From Haloarchaeobius litoreus (GTDB lineage Archaea; Halobacteriota; Halobacteria; Halobacteriales; Natrialbaceae): a stretch of 64,000 nt of DNA. The stretch lies in contig NZ_JANHJR010000001.1 in the NCBI RefSeq assembly GCF_024495425.1, positions 310,001-374,000 of the forward strand, written 5' to 3'. The position numbers and the translations under genes are program-made. The notes beneath the pieces are model-generated. The model worked only from the letters and a program-made list of their open reading frames with translations, was not told the origin of the DNA and ran no database searches. This document shows, piece after piece, positions 56,842 through 64,000 of the stretch; within the stretch, counting starts at the first letter, position 1, and each line of letters opens with the position of its first letter.

Positions 56842-57014
56842 CTATACTTGTACTTTCTGGCCGACAGTCGTCCATTGTGCGGCACTACTGGCGAGATGTA
56901 TCGTTATTAATTTCAGAACAATACATTCTTTTACCGATTGGGTAATAAACCGTGAAATTTTATAAGTAATATTAAGATAATTTGATGTGTGTGCCCGCGC
57001 ACCATGCAAGTACA

Positions 57015-57152
57015 ATGTCGAAGAAAGGCACCATGTCCGACTGGCTGTCCGAGCACCCGCGTATGATTGGCGTCCTGTTCATGATCGGCCTGCTGCTCAT
57101 GCAGGCGGCACCTGTCGCTGCGACCGGTGCGACTGCGAACCCCGGCCCGTAA
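57015..57152 (+). CDS. 45-residue exported mini-protein (DUF7503-like)
   Basis: From ATG 57015 the frame reads MSKKGTMSDWLSEHPRMIGV, a hydrophobic core LFMIGLLLMQA, then APVAATGATANPGP and TAA. It matches the short haloarchaeal DUF7503 pattern (xxLxENPRMxGxLFxxxLLxxQA...). The n-, h- and c-regions look like a signal peptide with an A-x-A type end (PVAA), which would leave a peptide of about 9 residues outside the cell; a single-pass membrane protein is the alternative. A TTTTATAA box near 56960 lies in an AT-rich stretch. An in-frame ATG at 56985 could give a longer N-terminus. Convergent with the CHAT gene, 24 bases apart. Confidence 0.75.
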   Translation: MSKKGTMSDWLSEHPRMIGVLFMIGLLLMQAAPVAATGATANPGP

Positions 57153-57176
57153 AGCAGCTGTTCTCGCGACGACTGG

Positions 57177-59252
57177 TTACTGGAAGTCCACGGTACCGAT
57201 AGTGTTGTTCCAGTGGAGTTGACCGTCGAACTCGACTGGGGAGACCGTCCACATCAGATACTCGAATAGCTCGTGCTCGCTGAGCTGGAACGTTCGCATC
57301 TTCCCCGGGAGCAGATAGTACTCGTCCACAGCATTGAGCGTCGGCATGGTCAACGAACCGAGCTGGAGTTCCTTGGTCGGGTACGTCTGTATCGTCAACT
57401 CGTACGAGTCACTACCGAGTTTCTCGACGTGGCACACGATCGGTGGGCCTCCCTCCGACTGAACGACGTCGACAGAGCCGTCACCGACGACGAGGTACTG
57501 CTCACCGATTCGGGTGTGTTCGTGGACGAGTTCGACCGCCGCACGGAGCGGGAAACCGAGGTTCAGGAGGTGGGCCACGGCGTGGCCGATCTCGACAGCG
57601 TGCTCGTTCACGACGTCTCCGAGTGTCGCGACACCACCGAACGAGCCCTTCTTGATCAACGCCTCGGCCTGCTCGAACGAGCGGCAGGCGTTGAGCAGGA
57701 ACACGTTCACACCGACGGAATCCAGATCGCGGATATCGAGTTCGCCGTCGGTACATCGGAGTCCAGTCGGCGTCGCGTGACCGATGTAGTGAAGGAAATC
57801 ACAGCTGCCGTCCGTCAGCAACTCGCCGAGTTGCTCTCGGGGAATGCCGAAGTACGAATCGACGTTGTACGGCAAGTCCTCACGTTCACCGTAGACATCG
57901 TCAAGCGAGACCTGCTCGTCAAGCATCCGTGGGTCGTTGCAGACGACAGTGATGTTGATCGAGTCGCTCCGTCGGCCCTGTCCCAGCTGATGCGTGAACG
58001 AATCGACCGAGGCCTTGGATGCACTCATCGGTAGCCGGTCCCCGAACCAGGCATGCTCGATTGACTCCTCGTTGACCGCTGGCTCGACGAGCGTCATCGC
58101 AACCTCGTTGGATGCCGAATTTCTGGCGTACGACCGGCGTAATCTCGTCTCCGGGGCGGTCGTCGTGGTGGTCCTCGAGATCTGGCGCTCGATTCCGCGG
58201 GGCTCCCGGATTACGCCGAGATCGTTGACGATGTGAGGAATAGCCTCTACGTGATTCGGTTCTGACGGGACGTGTGCCGTCAGGCACCATCGAGGAATGT
58301 GTGGCTCAACGAGGTCGAACGGGACGGAGAGATACGACGCGAGCTGTTCGGAGAGGGGTCGCTCGTACATCTCCGAGATGTCGAAGGGAAGCTTCGACTC
58401 GATGGCGTGCCGTTCGTACAGGTCCACGTGGTGGATCCCTTCCGTTCTGACGACGCAGTCGAGAAGGAACACGTGCTTGAGAACTGTTGCAACGTCGTCC
58501 TCGAACTGCTCTCCCGGCGAGAACTCGTACTCGAACCCGTTCGTCGTTATCTTGGGTTCCGAACCGGGAACGAGCTCTGCACCGAGATAGAACGCGAGCG
58601 GGGCCGCGGAATAGATGTACCGGAGCTCAGAGGGGATGGCGATATCGATGTCCGTCTCCGGTTTCGAGAATCCGTCCGGGATGTCGAGTGTCTCACCAAG
58701 TTCGATGAGTGGAGGATGGCCACGGAGGGTCGGATAGGAACGTTCACTCGAGGTCGTCTTGAGTGCCGACGACAGGGTACTGACGGCTGCCATCATATCC
58801 TCCGGGCACTCAGTTGTCTGAATCGTCCCGGCGGGGTGCTTGTGATACGTTCTGACCCCGAAATCGACGGTCGTCGTCGTGTGAAAACTGACCTTCAACG
58901 AGTCGACGCCCTTCCTGATCTCCGGGGCAGCGTGGAAGCGCCAGTACAGCTTCACGGGCGCGGAGATTTCCAGACTGTACATGTCGAGCCCGTAACTACC
59001 GTCGGTGTTCGCTCCGACCGGCCCGTCACTCTCGCCGTTCGAACTTCGCAAGTACACTCCTTCAGAGCGTTGAATCGACAACTCGTTCACCTCAATGGTG
59101 AACGCCTTGTCGACGGGGAACTCGAAGGATTCGGGGTCGGTCGGGGTCGGCGAAACCGGCTCGTCGGTCACGACCTGGAGGCGTCGCTGTTTGATCTGGT
59201 CCGTGATGGCGACGCCGCATGGGTCGTCCGTTTCCTTGTAACTGACCTTCAT
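57177..59252 (-). CDS. CHAT-domain caspase-like protease homologue
   Basis: 691 residues. The C-terminal third has the CHAT dyad: His492 in DFLHYIGHATPTGLRC and Cys523 in VGVNVFLLNACRSFEQAEALI, followed by GSFGGVATLGDVVNEHAVEIGHAVAHLLNLGFPLRAAVE, the usual CHAT core. The first 400 residues are a haloarchaeal region of unknown function rich in beta strands, with no repeats (TPR etc.) I can see. There is no signal peptide, so it is cytosolic. CHAT proteases act in defence or programmed cell death in bacteria (for instance with gasdermins), but no gasdermin gene is beside it. The nearest neighbour is the 45-residue exported protein. Confidence 0.82.
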   Translation of the reverse strand: MKVSYKETDDPCGVAITDQIKQRRLQVVTDEPVSPTPTDPESFEFPVDKAFTIEVNELSIQRSEGVYLRSSNGESDGPVGANTDGSYGLDMYSLEISAPVKLYWRFHAAPEIRKGVDSLKVSFHTTTTVDFGVRTYHKHPAGTIQTTECPEDMMAAVSTLSSALKTTSSERSYPTLRGHPPLIELGETLDIPDGFSKPETDIDIAIPSELRYIYSAAPLAFYLGAELVPGSEPKITTNGFEYEFSPGEQFEDDVATVLKHVFLLDCVVRTEGIHHVDLYERHAIESKLPFDISEMYERPLSEQLASYLSVPFDLVEPHIPRWCLTAHVPSEPNHVEAIPHIVNDLGVIREPRGIERQISRTTTTTAPETRLRRSYARNSASNEVAMTLVEPAVNEESIEHAWFGDRLPMSASKASVDSFTHQLGQGRRSDSINITVVCNDPRMLDEQVSLDDVYGEREDLPYNVDSYFGIPREQLGELLTDGSCDFLHYIGHATPTGLRCTDGELDIRDLDSVGVNVFLLNACRSFEQAEALIKKGSFGGVATLGDVVNEHAVEIGHAVAHLLNLGFPLRAAVELVHEHTRIGEQYLVVGDGSVDVVQSEGGPPIVCHVEKLGSDSYELTIQTYPTKELQLGSLTMPTLNAVDEYYLLPGKMRTFQLSEHELFEYLMWTVSPVEFDGQLHWNNTIGTVDFQ

Positions 59253-59506
59253 GATGTTCCGACGATGCCTCGACGGTCGTGCGGTGAGCGGTTCGTGGCC
59301 GACTGCGCCACCACCCTGTCTTGCCGTCTCTGCAGGGAGTAGGGGGAGGTTTCAGCCGGACGTGAACGTTCCGTCCGGATCGGGTCGTGCCGGAGGTACC
59401 GCCGATGTCGTTAGGTGTAGATACCCGTCGTGCTACTTAAATTTCCTGCTGGTGGTTGTATCAACTGAAAATCAGTAATGGTGCGTTACCGGGGGAGGCC
59501 CGCCGG

Positions 59507-60799
59507 TCAGACCGGGAGTGACCGGTCGGTGAGTGCTGCCTCGATGACCTGCAGGGTGTGCTTGACGGGGTAGTCGCTTCCGTGTTCCATCTGCATCGCG
59601 CAAGTCGGACACTCGGTCAGCCCCGTCTCCGGTTCGGCGTCGGCCATGTGCTCGAACATCTCCTCGCCGATGGCCATGGAGGTCTCGTAGTTCTCGGACT
59701 TCCAGCCGTAGGTGCCGGAGATGCCCGAGCAGGACTCGCCGACGTCCTGGGTCTCGACGTCGCCGAGGTTGGAGAGCACCGCGGTCGTCTGTCCGTCGAG
59801 GCCCTGGTTGCGAGCGTGACAGGGAGCGTGGTAGGCGAAGTCGGGTGCGTCGACGTCGTCGACGGCCGCGAGCGCGCCGTCGAGGTCCTCGTGGATGCGG
59901 AGGTACTCGACGGCGTCGTAGGTGTGTGCGGAGACGCGCTCGGTGTCGTCGAAGTCGAACAGTTCGGGGTACTCCTGGCGGAGGGCCATCGAGCAGGAGG
60001 TACAGGAGCAGACGATGTCGTAGCCGTCATCGACGAGGTCGGCGAACGTCTCGACGTTGAACCGCGCGGCGCGTCGGGCGTCGTCGAGCATCCCGTTGGC
60101 GAACATCGGCGTTCCCGAGCAGCGCTGTTCCGGCACCGCGACCTCGTAGCCGAAGTGCTCGAAGACGCGGACCATCGCCTTGCCGACCTCTGGGGTGTTG
60201 TAGTTCGCGTAGTCGCCGTGGAAGTAGGCGACGCGCCTGTCCTCGCTCTCGACGGCCGCACCGCCGCGGTCCGCCCACCACTCGCGGAAGGTCTCCGTGG
60301 CGAACGCGGGGAACTCGCGCTCGCTGGTGATGCCGAGGAACCGGTCGTTGATGGTCTGGACGAGCGAGTTACCCATGACCGCGTTGGTGAGTCGCGGGAA
60401 CATCGAGCCGAAGCGGGCCATCGTCCCGTAGTTCGCGAGCAGCCGGTTGCGCCAGTACTCCACCGAGAGCTTGCTCATCGACTCCTCGACGTACTTCGCG
60501 CGGGCCGTGTTGTGCATCTGGCTCAGGGGCACGTCGGAGGGGCACGCGCCGTCACAGCGCATGCAGTTCGAGCACTTCATGATGGAGTCGTCGATCTCCT
60601 GGTCTCCCTTGCGCGTGAGCCGCCACTGCTCGGGCCCCTGGAACTTCGGCCCGGGGAACTCGTCGTCCACCTCGGCGACCGGGCACGACGAGTCGCACGT
60701 CGAGCACTTGTAGCAACTGTCCGCCCCGGGACGCAGGTCCGCGTCGCCCTCGGGGAACACCTGTATCGGTTCGAAGTCGTCCTCGTTGTCCGTACTCAT
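59507..60799 (-). CDS. glpC: Anaerobic glycerol-3-phosphate dehydrogenase subunit C
   Basis: 430 residues. Two 4Fe-4S ferredoxin sites: CYKCSTCDSSCPVAEVDD and CSNCMRCDGACPSDVP. Two CCG-type domains follow, with CSGTPMFANG, CSCTSCSMALRQEYP, CHARNQGLDG and CSGISGTYGWK. GlpC anchors the complex and passes electrons to the quinone pool. ATG overlaps the glpB stop by 4 bases. The Haloferax glycerol catabolic operon has the same gene order (glpA-B-C). Confidence 0.93.
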   Translation of the reverse strand: MSTDNEDDFEPIQVFPEGDADLRPGADSCYKCSTCDSSCPVAEVDDEFPGPKFQGPEQWRLTRKGDQEIDDSIMKCSNCMRCDGACPSDVPLSQMHNTARAKYVEESMSKLSVEYWRNRLLANYGTMARFGSMFPRLTNAVMGNSLVQTINDRFLGITSEREFPAFATETFREWWADRGGAAVESEDRRVAYFHGDYANYNTPEVGKAMVRVFEHFGYEVAVPEQRCSGTPMFANGMLDDARRAARFNVETFADLVDDGYDIVCSCTSCSMALRQEYPELFDFDDTERVSAHTYDAVEYLRIHEDLDGALAAVDDVDAPDFAYHAPCHARNQGLDGQTTAVLSNLGDVETQDVGESCSGISGTYGWKSENYETSMAIGEEMFEHMADAEPETGLTECPTCAMQMEHGSDYPVKHTLQVIEAALTDRSLPV

Positions 60800-62088
60800 G
60801 CGTTGTTCACTCCGCTCTCGGCCGCCGCCCGTGTCCCTGCGCGCCAGCCCGTCGCCAGCGAGACGCCGCTCGCCGCCTTCTGCATCGCCGTGTCCGCGCC
60901 GCCGACGACCGCCCCCGCGGCGCGGAGGTTCTCGTACGCGACCGCCTCGTTCTCGCCGAGCGGTCGCCCCTCGGCGTCGATGCGCACGCCGAACCGGGCG
61001 AACGCGTGGTCGCCGAACGCGCCCTCCGCGGACCAGTCGTACCGGTCGTCGGGGTGGGGCACGTGGAGGTCGAAGATGGGTTCGTACACGCGGTCGCGCT
61101 CGGAGTCGATACCTTCGCCGACGAGCCCGCCGGTCGCGAGCACGACCTGCTCGGGTGCGTACGGCACGCGTGCGCCGTTGCGGTCGACGACGACGGACGC
61201 GACGCGGTCGGCGTCGTCCGCCGCGTCACCCGCGTCGGTGTCCCCCGGTTCGGCCTCGAAGTCGACCACCGGGACACCCGTCACGAGCTCGACGCCCGCA
61301 TCCTCCAGCTCGTTCCGGAGCAGGTCGCGGAGTCGGCTGCCGGGGATGCTCGGCGGTCCGGTCGGCACCTCGAACACCGACACCGGTGCGCCGGCCGCGT
61401 CGAAGCGCGCCTCCAGCTCGTCCCTGACGAACGCGGGGTCCTCGCCGAACACCGCGGGGAAGCCGACGCGGTCCGCACCGTCGACCCGCGGGGCGATCTT
61501 CTCGACGAGTTTCGCGCGGAACTCCTCGCTCTCCGTGAGCAGCTTCGCGTGTCTGGTCCGCTTGGCGTCGTCGCGGAGCCGGGGGAACCGGACGGTGACG
61601 CCGCGCACGTCGCCCGGGACCGTCGCGTCGAGGCTCTCCGCCGCGCGCTTGGCGTCGAAGTCTGGGTCGGTCGAGATACCGACCAGCAGCGTCTCCCGGC
61701 CGTCGCCCGCGATGCCGGGTGCGACGCTCCCGGGGTACCGGAGCGTCGGTTTGACCGTGCCCTGCGTGGTCGGGACGAGCGCGTTCCGGTCTCCCCCGCG
61801 GTACCGGTCGCCGGTCACGTCGTCGAACAGGGCGAGTCCCCCGTGGAGCGCGTCCACGCCGACGACCGAGTAGGGGTGGTCGTCGGGGAGCCCCTGGATG
61901 GCGTCGAAGGGGTCCGCGACGAGCTCGCCGTCGACCCGGCCGAGCACGTCGACCAGTCCGGACGCCTGCTTCAGCGTGCTCTCTGCCTTCGAGACGAGCG
62001 TGACCTGCGCGCCCTCGCGGGCGGCCGACAGCGCGGCGACCGAGCCGGCGAGCCCGCCACCGACGACGAGCACCTCAGTCGCGATCAT
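60796..62088 (-). CDS. glpB: Anaerobic glycerol-3-phosphate dehydrogenase subunit B
   Basis: 430 residues. FAD/NAD-type Rossmann start: [34 protein letters not shown]. The C-terminus closes the FAD fold: [33 protein letters not shown]. GlpB is the second flavoprotein-like subunit of the membrane-associated GlpABC complex. Its start overlaps the glpA end by 14 bases, and its stop overlaps the glpC start. Confidence 0.92.
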   Translation of the reverse strand: MIATEVLVVGGGLAGSVAALSAAREGAQVTLVSKAESTLKQASGLVDVLGRVDGELVADPFDAIQGLPDDHPYSVVGVDALHGGLALFDDVTGDRYRGGDRNALVPTTQGTVKPTLRYPGSVAPGIAGDGRETLLVGISTDPDFDAKRAAESLDATVPGDVRGVTVRFPRLRDDAKRTRHAKLLTESEEFRAKLVEKIAPRVDGADRVGFPAVFGEDPAFVRDELEARFDAAGAPVSVFEVPTGPPSIPGSRLRDLLRNELEDAGVELVTGVPVVDFEAEPGDTDAGDAADDADRVASVVVDRNGARVPYAPEQVVLATGGLVGEGIDSERDRVYEPIFDLHVPHPDDRYDWSAEGAFGDHAFARFGVRIDAEGRPLGENEAVAYENLRAAGAVVGGADTAMQKAASGVSLATGWRAGTRAAAESGVNNA

Positions 62089-63769
62089 GGCTCCCTCCGT
62101 CGGTTGCGGTCCGTGTCGGCGTGGCGAAGGCGTCCCAGTCGACGTCCGCGTCGTCGCCGTCGCGGTTCCAGGTCGTCGCGTGCAGCGTGTGGTTCAGCAT
62201 CGCCTGCGAGAGCTGCTCGCCCCAGAGCGCGTGGCGGTGGCCCTTCCAGCGCTCCTGCCACAGTTCGTCGAGCGAGCTCTCGGCGGTCTCGGCGTCGTAC
62301 TCGGGGTGGAGCTCGTTGGCGAGCCGGTGACAGCAGAAGCCGCCCTGGCAGTTGCCCATCGAGGCCCTGGTGCGGAGCCGGACCGCGTTGAGGTCGGTGC
62401 CGGCCTGGCCGATGGCGTGCTGGACCTCGGCGCGGGTGACGGCCTCGCACTCGCAGAGGACGGGGTTCGGCTCGTCGGTGCCGAGCACGTCCGGCGCGTA
62501 CGAGCCGAGGCGCTGCTTGCTCCGGCGGGCGACCGGCGAGCGGAGGCCGTAGTCGTCCATCGCCGAGTCGAGCCGGTCGAGGTTCTCGCTGCCCGGCAGC
62601 GGTTCGTCGGCCGTCACACACGACGCGCGGACGCCGAGGTGGTCGCAGACGTGGTCGGTCACCTTCTCGGCCATCAGCCGGTAGGTGGTGAACTTCCCGC
62701 CGACGACCGTCGTCAGGCCGTCGACGCCGTCGCGGTCGGCGTGGTCGAGCAGGAAGAAGTCCCGCGTGATGTCCGTCGGGTCCGTCGTCCCGGTGTCCGG
62801 CGGCTCGTACAGCGGTCGGACGCCCCAGAACGAGCGGATGGTCCGCGCGTCGGAGAGGATAGGGACGAGCTTCGAGAGCTCGTCTATCATGTGGTCGACC
62901 TCCCAGCCCTCCTCGGGGTAGTCCTCGGGGTCGTCGACCTCCTCGTCGGTGGTGCCGAGGATGGCCGTGGTTTCGTGTGGGACGACGATGTCGGCATCGC
63001 CCTTCGGCTTGCACCGGTTGACGACGGTGTCGACCTGCCGGACGTTCATGACGACCATGACGCCCTTCGAGGGCCGGACCTCGACGTCGACGCCGGCCAT
63101 CTCGCCGAGCTGGCCGGACCACGCGCCGGTCGCGTTGACGACGTGCTCGGCGTGGATCTCCTCGGTCTCGCCCGGGAGTCCGTGCTCGCGCTTGCCCGGG
63201 CCGGAATCGTGTTTCACGCGGACGCCCGTGACCTCGTCGCCGTCGGTGAGCAGGTCGACGACCTCGGCGTGGGTCTCGATGCGCGCACCGTGGTCCTCCG
63301 CGGAGACGGCGTTCGCGACGACCAGCCGGAACGGGTCGACCGCCCCGTCGGGGACCTCGATGGCCCTGTCGATGTCCTTCGCGAGATAGGGTTCGACCTC
63401 GCGGGCCTCCTCGGCGGAGAGGACCTCGGCCGGGATGCCGCACTCCCGACAGCCCTGCAGCTTCTCCTCGAAGTATTCGTCCGTATCCTCCGGGCGCTTG
63501 ACGAACAGCCCACCGGTCATCTCGACGCAGTGGCCGGCGATGTCGCGCAGGACGCGGTTCTCCTCGATGCACTCGGTCGCGCTCGCCTGGTCGGCGACGG
63601 CGTAGCGGCCGCCGCTGTGGAGCAACCCGTGCATGCGCCCGGTGGTGCCGTGTGTCAGGTTGCCCTGCTCGACGAGCGTCACGTCGACCCCGCGCATGGC
63701 GAGGTCGCGTGCGATGCCCGTGCCCGTTGACCCGCCGCCGATGACGAGTACTTCGGTAGTCGTTGCCAT
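62075..63769 (-). CDS. glpA: Anaerobic glycerol-3-phosphate dehydrogenase subunit A
   Basis: 564 residues. FAD-binding: [31 protein letters not shown]; then [21 protein letters not shown]. The substrate region includes [21 protein letters not shown] and [21 protein letters not shown]-terminal BFD-like [2Fe-2S] domain is visible as [18 protein letters not shown] and [14 protein letters not shown]. It oxidises glycerol-3-phosphate to dihydroxyacetone phosphate. Glycerol is a major carbon source for haloarchaea (from algae). The usual neighbour, glycerol kinase, would be beyond the right end. Confidence 0.94.
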   Translation of the reverse strand: MATTTEVLVIGGGSTGTGIARDLAMRGVDVTLVEQGNLTHGTTGRMHGLLHSGGRYAVADQASATECIEENRVLRDIAGHCVEMTGGLFVKRPEDTDEYFEEKLQGCRECGIPAEVLSAEEAREVEPYLAKDIDRAIEVPDGAVDPFRLVVANAVSAEDHGARIETHAEVVDLLTDGDEVTGVRVKHDSGPGKREHGLPGETEEIHAEHVVNATGAWSGQLGEMAGVDVEVRPSKGVMVVMNVRQVDTVVNRCKPKGDADIVVPHETTAILGTTDEEVDDPEDYPEEGWEVDHMIDELSKLVPILSDARTIRSFWGVRPLYEPPDTGTTDPTDITRDFFLLDHADRDGVDGLTTVVGGKFTTYRLMAEKVTDHVCDHLGVRASCVTADEPLPGSENLDRLDSAMDDYGLRSPVARRSKQRLGSYAPDVLGTDEPNPVLCECEAVTRAEVQHAIGQAGTDLNAVRLRTRASMGNCQGGFCCHRLANELHPEYDAETAESSLDELWQERWKGHRHALWGEQLSQAMLNHTLHATTWNRDGDDADVDWDAFATPTRTATDGGSHDRD

Positions 63770-63811
63770 CCGGTTATCGACACTGGGGACTGCGAGTACT
63801 TGATTGTTTAC

Positions 63812-63910
63812 CTTACGGCCCCTAGCAGCAGTAACTCACACCTTCGTGGGGGGAGAAAATTCCGGAGATTCCAAACGCATTCGCGTGATTATGGCGCTAG
63901 CGGCCGTAAG
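63812..63910. repeat. 99-bp element bounded by 15-bp inverted repeats upstream of glpA
   Basis: CTTACGGCCCCTAGC at 63812-63826 is matched, with one mismatch, by the reverse complement of 63896-63910 (CTTACGGCCGCTAGC). The interior (69 bases) has no ORF and includes TTCCGGAGATTCC. The element sits about 40 bases before the glpA start. It may be a pair of oppositely oriented regulator sites, an RNA stem, or a small MITE-like insertion; no target duplication is evident. Confidence 0.55.
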
Positions 63911-63950
63911 ACTGTTCTGATAGTGAACATCACGCACAAGTTTTATCAGG

Positions 63951-63970
63951 GTTTACTATAGTGTTTACTA
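63951..63970. promoter_or_regulatory. Direct repeat GTTTACTA, 12-base period, at the right edge
   Basis: GTTTACTA occurs at 63951-63958 and 63963-63970, separated by four bases. With TTTTATC at 63941 and AAAAATA near the end, this AT-rich segment looks like the promoter and operator region of a rightward gene outside the window. The 230 bases 63770-64000 contain no ORF. Confidence 0.4.
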
Positions 63971-64000
63971 CTGGTTGCGGGCCAACAGTAAAAATAGGCT

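Noticed and set aside
57138-57149. The mini-protein ends in NPGP, the core of viral 2A ribosome-skipping peptides
   Set aside because: The upstream D-x-E-x consensus is absent, a stop codon follows directly, and 2A activity is known for eukaryotic ribosomes. Probably coincidence.

Overview
The window is a piece of a haloarchaeal (class Halobacteria) chromosome. The evidence is a high-GC sequence, very acidic predicted proteins, TATA boxes centred about 27 bases before start codons that lack ribosome binding sites (leaderless transcripts), Tat-type export signals, and many small protein families known mainly from haloarchaea. I do not assign a genus. Almost the whole window is coding. No tRNA, rRNA, CRISPR array or intact insertion sequence was recognised.

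Layout. 1-8.9 kb: the start of an AlaX-type alanyl-tRNA editing gene, a large S1/OB/DHH-like protein with a 39-base tandem repeat, a wHTH/membrane pair, small zinc-ribbon and unknown proteins, an UlaG-like metallohydrolase, a PAS histidine kinase, a mechanosensitive-channel-like protein, OsmC, a Tat-exported Rieske protein and two small haloarchaeal families. 9-19.5 kb: branched-chain amino acid synthesis (leuA, ilvB-ilvN-ilvC-orf-leuC-leuD, leuB), interrupted by two plus-strand genes (Nudix-like and BAAT-like thioesterase). 19.8-24.6 kb: a ferritin-like gene and nosLDFY without nosZ. 24.7-29.5 kb: a mixed block of small families, a VOC protein, a secreted beta-helix protein, a methyltransferase, an MBL-like protein and DUF378.

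29.5-56.8 kb: an S-layer N-glycosylation (agl) and surface polysaccharide island. It holds sugar-nucleotide enzymes (aglF, aglM, a UDP-xylose synthase, a probable GDP-fucose branch with a GDP-mannose Nudix hydrolase), glycosyltransferases (aglJ, aglG, GT2, GT4, GT61), a flippase, the oligosaccharyltransferase aglB, and a DUF368 (PopT) lipid-carrier transporter. 57-59.3 kb: a 45-residue exported mini-protein beside a CHAT protease-like gene. 59.5-63.8 kb: glpABC, anaerobic glycerol-3-phosphate dehydrogenase, followed by a regulatory-looking end of the window.

The most interesting item is the roughly 280-base 5' leader of ilvB. A good TATA box places transcription start at, or within a few bases of, an ATG opening a 28-codon ORF whose C-terminal part carries six Val/Ile/Leu codons in eight and resembles the E. 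coli ilvB leader peptide IvbL. Four short RNA segments (AGGGG, GCCCCT, AGGGGC, GCCCCT) can pair 1:2, 2:3 or 3:4. This looks like ribosome-mediated attenuation of a biosynthetic operon in an archaeon, of which I know no established example. Next door, leuA has no ATG, GTG or TTG start upstream of its catalytic motif; its leaderless ATG lies in another frame.
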